Of a stretch of DNA of 64,000 bases, positions 59,284 through 64,000 are shown piece after piece. The position numbers and the translations under genes are program-made. Each line of letters starts with the position of its first letter. Positions within the stretch are counted from its first letter, which is position 1. The DNA comes from Arthrobacter hankyongi. Lineage in GTDB: Bacteria; Actinomycetota; Actinomycetes; Actinomycetales; Micrococcaceae. The stretch covers positions 558,001-622,000 of the forward strand of contig NZ_JAKLTQ010000001.1 of assembly GCF_022012395.1 (NCBI RefSeq). Reading direction: 5' to 3'. The notes below the pieces were generated by a model. It worked only from the letters and a program-made list of their open reading frames with translations, did no database searches and was not told the origin of the DNA.

Positions 59284-60858
59284 TTAGTCGGGCATCATCA
59301 TGGTGCGCAGGTCGAGTTGTCGGAGGACCCGGTCTGCCACTTCGGGGTCCGTATCGGGCTCGTTGCGCGCCTCCAGCACTTCCTGGCGCGCCGCTGCCAG
59401 CGCGATGGTCTGCACCGCAATGACCAGCTCCCGGTCCTCGTCGCGCTGTTTGCGCTTCACCCCCACCGGGATGGCGCCCATCAGGTCCGCGCGCAGGCGC
59501 TTCATCCGGACCCGCACCAGGTCCAGCTTCTCCTCGGGCAGGTCCTGGACCACGTCGGCGTCCTGCAGCGCCGCGACCGCCGCGTCCTGCGCCCGGCTGG
59601 CCAGCACCAGCGCCGCCTCACGTTCCTCCTGGCCGGTGGTGTGCGCCTTGAGCACCTTCATCAGCCAGGGCAGCGTCAGGCCGGGCAGCACCAGCGTGGC
59701 CAGCAGTACCGCGCAGGCGATCACGATGATCTCGTGCCGGGCCCGGAACTCCTCGCCGGTGGCCAGTGTGGCCGGCAGGGACAGCGCCAGCGCCAGCGTG
59801 GCCAGGCCGCGCATCCCGCACCAGGACAGGATCAGCACGTCCTTCCAGCGCGTCGGCGGCAGCGACCCTTCCCGCCGGCGGCCGAACCACATGGCCAGGT
59901 ACATCCAGCCGAAGCGCACGGCGACCACCAGCACGCAGACCGTCACGGCGGTGCCGATCATGCCGAAGATCGCGGTGCCCTCCGCTTCGATGACCTTGTG
60001 CATCTCCAGCCCCATCAGGCCGAAGGCCAGCCCGGTGACGAGCATCTCCACCACGTCCCAGAAGGCGGTGCGCGTGATCCGCTCGGCGGCGTCCTGCGGC
60101 CGCGCGCGGCGCTTGATCTCCAGCGCGGTGACGACGACGGCGATCACGCCGGAGGCATGCAGCTCCTCGGCCAGGATGTAGACCGCGAACGGCACCACCA
60201 GGGTGACGGCGCTGCGCGCCACCAGCGAATGGATGAAGCGGGTGACCGCCTTCGTCAGCCAGCCCGCCGCGTAGCCGAGCACGACGGCGATGGCCGCGCC
60301 GAGCAGGAAGCGCAGCAGTACGTCGGGCCCGATCTCGGTCCCGGCGACCGTGGCCCCGGCGGCGGCCTGGAAGATCACGATCGCCGCGGCGTCGTTGAAC
60401 AGGCCCTCGCTCTGCAGCGTGGTCAGCAGCCGGCGCGGCATGTGCACACGCCCGGCCACGGACTCCACCGCCACCGGGTCCGGCGGCGCCACCATCGCGC
60501 CCAGCGCAATCGCCCCCGCAAGCCCGATTCCCGGGATCAGCAGCCACGCCGCCGACGCCACGAACGCCACCGTCACCACCACCAGCGCGACTGCGAACAT
60601 CAGGATGGTCCGCCAGCGGATCCGGAACACGGACCAGGAACTGCGCTGCGCCGTCGCGAACAGCAGCGGCGGCAGGAACAAAGGCAGGATCAGCTCCGGC
60701 TTGATATGCAACGCCGGGAACCCGGGGATGAACGTCACGGCCGCGGCCAGCAGCAGCATCAGCACCGGATATGGCAGCCGCAGCCGTTCGCCCAGGCCCA
60801 CCGCCAGCACGGTGGCAAACAACAGTCCGATTATGAGCGCAAGCTGCTCCAAGGGCAC
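59284..60858 (-). CDS. CPA1 family Na+/H+ antiporter
   Basis: A 524-residue cation:proton antiporter with about 12 helices. The ion-binding motif is in SEGLFNDAAAIVIF (about residues 150-163, ND pair), with GAMVAPPDPVAVES upstream. The C-terminal cytosolic tail (about 410-524) is charged and helical. The family exchanges Na+ or K+ for H+. GGGAGG lies close to the GTG; a TTG two codons later has better spacing. Confidence 0.9.
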   Translation of the reverse strand: MPLEQLALIIGLLFATVLAVGLGERLRLPYPVLMLLLAAAVTFIPGFPALHIKPELILPLFLPPLLFATAQRSSWSVFRIRWRTILMFAVALVVVTVAFVASAAWLLIPGIGLAGAIALGAMVAPPDPVAVESVAGRVHMPRRLLTTLQSEGLFNDAAAIVIFQAAAGATVAGTEIGPDVLLRFLLGAAIAVVLGYAAGWLTKAVTRFIHSLVARSAVTLVVPFAVYILAEELHASGVIAVVVTALEIKRRARPQDAAERITRTAFWDVVEMLVTGLAFGLMGLEMHKVIEAEGTAIFGMIGTAVTVCVLVVAVRFGWMYLAMWFGRRREGSLPPTRWKDVLILSWCGMRGLATLALALSLPATLATGEEFRARHEIIVIACAVLLATLVLPGLTLPWLMKVLKAHTTGQEEREAALVLASRAQDAAVAALQDADVVQDLPEEKLDLVRVRMKRLRADLMGAIPVGVKRKQRDEDRELVIAVQTIALAAARQEVLEARNEPDTDPEVADRVLRQLDLRTMMMPD

Positions 60859-60930
60859 GGCCTCCCGATGGTAGGCAAGGGGTTCCCGTTAAACCTACCG
60901 GTGGTGCCTGTGTGTTCCCCGGCAGGTCGG

Positions 60931-61605
60931 TCAGCGACCGCGCGCCGCCTCGGCCGCATAACCACCGAGGCCGTTTTCCAGCAGGCTGATGGCGCGTTCG
61001 GCCTGGCCGTCAACCTCCTGGGCCAGACGCTGCAGGTCCGTGCCCTGCAGGATGCCGCGCCGGGTGGCGGCGACCAGCATCCGGTGCACTCCCATCATCG
61101 CGTTGGCGGCCACCCACGGGACGGCGTCGTCCGCCCCGGCGCTGGTTTCCTCGGCGAGCAGGCCGGCGAGCGCCGCCGTGTGCGTGACGAAGACCTGTTC
61201 CTCGCGCCGCTGCAGCGCCGGACTCGCCGCGATCAGCCGGGCGATCCCGGCCAGCTGCTCGCGTGCCCCGGCGCCGCCCTCATGCAGCAGCCCCCGGCCG
61301 CCGCGCAGGAACCGGCCGAAGGCGGCGAGCGCGCTCTCCCCCGCACCGCGCTCCCGGATGGCCGCGAGCAGTTGAGCCTCGAAGACCTCCAGCCCCCGGT
61401 AGACCAGATCCTCCTTGGTCCGGAAATGGTTGAATACCGTCTGCTCCGAGACGTCGGCCGCCGCGGCGATCTGGGCCACCGTCACGCCGTCGAACCCGTG
61501 CTCAAGGAACAGCCCCCTAGCAGTTTCGGCAATCCGCTCCATGGTCTGCTGCTTCTTGCGCGCCCGCCGGCCGGTCTCCGGCGGCGTGGTCGGGGCCTCG
61601 GTCAT
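60931..61605 (-). CDS. TetR family transcriptional regulator
   Basis: A 224-residue repressor. The helix-turn-helix FDGVTVAQIAAAADVSEQTVFNHFRTKEDLV spans about residues 39-69. It is divergent from a small membrane protein and 72 bp downstream of nothing else on its strand; an imperfect AT-rich dyad (CTAAAATTATAG, 61638-61649) lies in the 85-bp gap. The ATG is preceded by a TTG that could also serve as start. The membrane protein is its likely target. Confidence 0.92.
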   Translation of the reverse strand: MTEAPTTPPETGRRARKKQQTMERIAETARGLFLEHGFDGVTVAQIAAAADVSEQTVFNHFRTKEDLVYRGLEVFEAQLLAAIRERGAGESALAAFGRFLRGGRGLLHEGGAGAREQLAGIARLIAASPALQRREEQVFVTHTAALAGLLAEETSAGADDAVPWVAANAMMGVHRMLVAATRRGILQGTDLQRLAQEVDGQAERAISLLENGLGGYAAEAARGR

Positions 61606-61690
61606 CAACTGGGTCCTTCCCTCATTGCTGTAGCTACTCTAAAATTATAGTCACCCTAAGTTTAAATGTCGGCACACCAGGAGCAACCAC
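61606..61690. promoter_or_regulatory. Divergent control region between TetR and membrane protein genes
   Basis: The 85-bp gap is AT-rich and contains TACTCTAAAATTATAGTCACC around 61633-61653, in which CTAAAATTATAG is symmetric at 10 of 12 bases. This fits a TetR operator over divergent promoters. Confidence 0.5.
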
Positions 61691-62221
61691 ATGAACAACG
61701 TGACCGGAACCTCCCCCGCCACGCAAGAGCTGCCGGTGCGGCGCCGCCGGCTGGGACGGCGCACCCTGCTGACCCTGCTGACCGCCCACATCGTCGTGTC
61801 GGTCGGACTGCTCGGCGACTCGGCGGGATTCCTCGCCGTCGCCATCCGCCGGGCCACCTCGGACAACCCGGCCGTCGTCGAGGCCTCACACGAACTGCTC
61901 GGCATGTTCGCCCTGGTCTTCGGCATTCCGCTCAGTTTCCTCGCGCTGCTCACCGGCACCGCACTGGGCCTGGGCACCCGCTGGGGCGTGTTCCGCTACC
62001 CATGGGTGATCGCCAAGCTGCTGCTGATCGTGTCCGTGATTGTGGTCGGCGCGACCGTGCTGCGCCCGGTCCTCGCCGGCGGCGCGCAACTCGACGGCGG
62101 CACCCTGATCGCCGGGGCGGCGTACGACGTCGTGGCGCTCACCGTGGCGACGGCGCTGGGCGTGTTCAAGCCCGGACGGACGCTGCGCCGACGTCAGCCC
62201 GTTCCCACCGCCGCCTCCTGA
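61691..62221 (+). CDS. DUF2269-like four-helix membrane protein
   Basis: A 176-residue protein with an Arg-rich N-terminus and four helices at about 25-50, 65-92, 105-125 and 140-160. WGVFRYPWVIAKLLLIV resembles DUF2269/YnfA-like small membrane proteins. AGGAG precedes the ATG. Its divergent TetR neighbour probably represses it, a pattern seen for small stress- or drug-induced membrane proteins. Function unknown. Confidence 0.75.
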   Translation: MNNVTGTSPATQELPVRRRRLGRRTLLTLLTAHIVVSVGLLGDSAGFLAVAIRRATSDNPAVVEASHELLGMFALVFGIPLSFLALLTGTALGLGTRWGVFRYPWVIAKLLLIVSVIVVGATVLRPVLAGGAQLDGGTLIAGAAYDVVALTVATALGVFKPGRTLRRRQPVPTAAS

Positions 62222-62312
62222 CCGATGCCGGCGGCGGCTGCATGCTGATCGTGGACGCGTCCAACGCCCAGCGGTACCATCAGCAGAACCGACGGGATTT
62301 CCAGAGGTTCCT

Positions 62313-64000
62313 ATGTCAAGCGTTACTACGTGGGCCCTCTTGCGGCGGGTTGTCTTCCTGCTGGCCGCGGTGGCTCTTGTGCCCGTAACGGCTGCGTTTT
62401 CCTTGGGCGCCGCCTCCTCCGCTGTCGCCCGCTCCCCTATCTCCCAAACCGCCGACGGCTGGACTCCGGAACGTTGGCAACCACGCGATGACGGGGTGGA
62501 CTGGGACCCAGCCAAGGTGACCCCGTTCACCGCGGCGCAACTGGGGACCTGCGAGGCCGGGGGCCACGCTGAGTGGTCCGCTGCCGACGGTCATCAGGCC
62601 GGCCTGTCGTGGGCCCGCTGCCGGGATGCCGCATCGGCGGCGGCGTTCATCCCCAATACGATGCTTGCCTACCTTCGGTTTCCGGACCGGGAGGTGCCAC
62701 CCGTCTTCGGCCCGGAGATCGACGTCGCGGCATACACCGACCAAGGCGCATACCTCGAGCGATACTGGAGCCAGGGTCCCGTCTATCTGTCGGTGGCCCG
62801 TGAATGCCGCGCCGGGACCGATTGTGCCGCGGCCACGAAGCGCTACGTACGTGAACTGTCGGCCCTCCGCGACGAAGCCGTCAACCGGCTGCCCGTCATC
62901 AAAGCGCCGCCGGGTGACCCGCTGTCCCGGTTCCGGCCCGCCGGGGCGCCGGAGGACTGGGTCCTCGTGGAGGCCAAGCCGTTGCAGGGGTCCGACTACG
63001 TGGACACGGAGTGCGAAAACGGCGGCAGCGAATCGTGGGTGGGGCGGAACACTACCCGCACTACCGTGTTCTGGATGCAATGCGCCAACCCGACATTGGC
63101 ATTCCAGGCGTACTCCACAAAATGGGCCGCGGCGAGCGACTTCGCGGCGCGGCCCCAGCTGTCCGGCGCACTCGGCCCAGGTCTCGACCAGGCCGGCGTG
63201 TACGCAGGCGGCCGGGGCATCAGCCGGTCCTGGGTACAGGGCTCCAGCTACATCAACGTGGACCGTTACTGCGCCAACCCGCCGTTCGACGCCTGTACCG
63301 AAGGCTCGCGCCTCGATGCCCAGACCTTGCGCGCACTGCTCCCGGGGTCAGTGCAGCCCGACACCCGGGGCTCCGATCTGGTACGTGATGCGGCACTGTT
63401 CTTCGTGGTGCTTCCCCTGCTCACGCTGCTGTTGCTCTTCCTGCCGCGCTGGTGGTGGAACCGACGGCGCCAGAGCGGCTACGCAACGGGGCCGACGACG
63501 GCGCGTTTCTCCGCCGTCGACCGCCTCGCCGGGCGCGCCCGCCGCGGCCTCCTGGCCAGGCGGGGCGTACTCACCGTTGTCGTCGTGGGCGGTTGGCTAG
63601 GAGGTCTCTTCGCCCTTTCGCCGTATAATAATTACTGGCTACTCGCATGGTTCTTCTGCGGGCCCTTTGTCCTGGCCATCGCGGTCAGTGGCCTGCTATG
63701 GCTGGTCTGGCGCCCTGGGCCGCTGCTGCGAATCGCCTCCGGCCCGGCGGGGCCGCCGACGCCGGCCTCGGTCGCGGGCGCACTACTTCGCGCTCTGGCC
63801 CGTGGTATTGCCGCATTCGCCATCTTCTACTACCTGATCTGCACTCTTATGCTCCTGCTGGTGCGCAGCCGGACCCCGGTGACGAACGAACGAGTGATCC
63901 GGGGTTTGTTCGAAGGCGGACCATTGCAAATAGCGATGGGAGCGACGCAATGGCTTGCGGTTCGCCTGGACGCCAGGGGCGGCTACGGGCTCCTGTTCCT
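62313..64000 (+). CDS. Large hypothetical secreted/membrane protein, 3' end cut
   Basis: At least 562 codons run open to the window end. An N-terminal signal-like helix (about residues 8-30) precedes a soluble region to about residue 355 with many cysteines (GTCEAGG, ARECRAGTDCAAA, DTECENGG, YCANPPFDACTEG). The C-terminal part holds at least four helices separated by basic loops (LLLFLPRWWWNRRRQ). AGAGG lies upstream of the ATG. No family recognised. The disulfide-rich domain faces outside by this topology. Confidence 0.75.
   Translation, partial: MSSVTTWALLRRVVFLLAAVALVPVTAAFSLGAASSAVARSPISQTADGWTPERWQPRDDGVDWDPAKVTPFTAAQLGTCEAGGHAEWSAADGHQAGLSWARCRDAASAAAFIPNTMLAYLRFPDREVPPVFGPEIDVAAYTDQGAYLERYWSQGPVYLSVARECRAGTDCAAATKRYVRELSALRDEAVNRLPVIKAPPGDPLSRFRPAGAPEDWVLVEAKPLQGSDYVDTECENGGSESWVGRNTTRTTVFWMQCANPTLAFQAYSTKWAAASDFAARPQLSGALGPGLDQAGVYAGGRGISRSWVQGSSYINVDRYCANPPFDACTEGSRLDAQTLRALLPGSVQPDTRGSDLVRDAALFFVVLPLLTLLLLFLPRWWWNRRRQSGYATGPTTARFSAVDRLAGRARRGLLARRGVLTVVVVGGWLGGLFALSPYNNYWLLAWFFCGPFVLAIAVSGLLWLVWRPGPLLRIASGPAGPPTPASVAGALLRALARGIAAFAIFYYLICTLMLLLVRSRTPVTNERVIRGLFEGGPLQIAMGATQWLAVRLDARGGYGLLF

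Noticed and set aside
59074-61650. 858-codon open frame on the plus strand
   Set aside because: It is antisense to the CPA1 antiporter and TetR genes; its His/Gln/Arg-rich translation is typical of a shadow frame.
1-64000. tRNA, rRNA, riboswitch or CRISPR
   Set aside because: I found no T-loop/acceptor pattern, rRNA block, known riboswitch core or regularly spaced direct-repeat array.

Overview
The window is high-GC DNA with strongly GC-biased third codon positions, frequent GTG/TTG starts and many 4-bp ATGA/GTGA gene overlaps. Its gene content points to a soil actinobacterium, most likely Micrococcaceae (Arthrobacter and relatives): F420-linked enzymes, a type I IPP isomerase, CUT2 sugar transport, a Zur-box/L36 pair, and DUF6480, DUF6328, DUF3618 and HtaA proteins. 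It looks chromosomal. I see no tRNA, rRNA, CRISPR array, transposase or phage core genes.

Layout. 0-3 kb: cyclase-family hydrolase and SDR dehydrogenase, divergent from a LysR regulator. 3-8 kb: TetR regulator and a D-threonine-aldolase-like PLP enzyme, divergent from an APC permease, a cupin and a flavin amine oxidase; a near-perfect palindrome overlaps the permease promoter. 8-12.5 kb: HtaA-domain protein, idi, a membrane protein, an ABC-F ATPase and a histidine phosphatase. 12.5-24.4 kb: a large catabolic locus (ribokinase, DeoR regulator, TIM-like isomerase, RpiB-like isomerase, DhaK-DhaL kinase, CUT2 transporter, DUF2291, Zn dehydrogenase) with a divergent EltD-like dehydrogenase. Its enzyme set matches the erythritol/L-threitol pathway through L-erythrulose to D-erythrose-4-phosphate. 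24.8-28.5 kb: a two-component phenol/4-hydroxyphenylacetate-type monooxygenase with its flavin reductase, an AraC regulator and a newly read 45-aa ORF.

28.6-31.7 kb: a secreted Ala/Pro-repeat protein, an ECF sigma factor and an anti-sigma-like membrane protein, then a hypothetical membrane gene and a decayed multicopper oxidase 3' end. 31.8-33.2 kb: ArsR regulator with two paralogous SRPBCC proteins. 33.2-37.4 kb: TetR regulator, small GNAT-like protein, then an overlapping lipoprotein/NRAMP-like/PRC-barrel cassette. 37.5-41.7 kb: a membrane GGDEF-EAL protein and a MarR-controlled MFS exporter. 41.7-47.5 kb: a 156-bp duplicated non-coding repeat, reductive pyrimidine-type catabolism (LLM enzyme, dihydropyrimidinase, carbamoylase) and F420 genes (cofE plus LLM), with an iron-ABC ATPase remnant between them.

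47.5-57.2 kb: DUF6328 and SPFH membrane proteins, zinc-free L36 under a perfect Zur-like palindrome, a PfpI-type protein, a methyltransferase, small proteins, and a second TetR regulator followed by an envelope-stress-like run (YihY, DUF3618, holin-like, PRC-barrel/DUF2382, LapA). The two TetR paralogues (33.6 and 51.7 kb) have nearly identical 30-bp elements downstream, so they may form one regulon. 57.2-64 kb: a quinone oxidoreductase, an AroE-like gene flanked by two copies of a 60-bp palindromic element, a CPA1 antiporter, TetR plus a membrane protein, and a membrane protein running off the window end.
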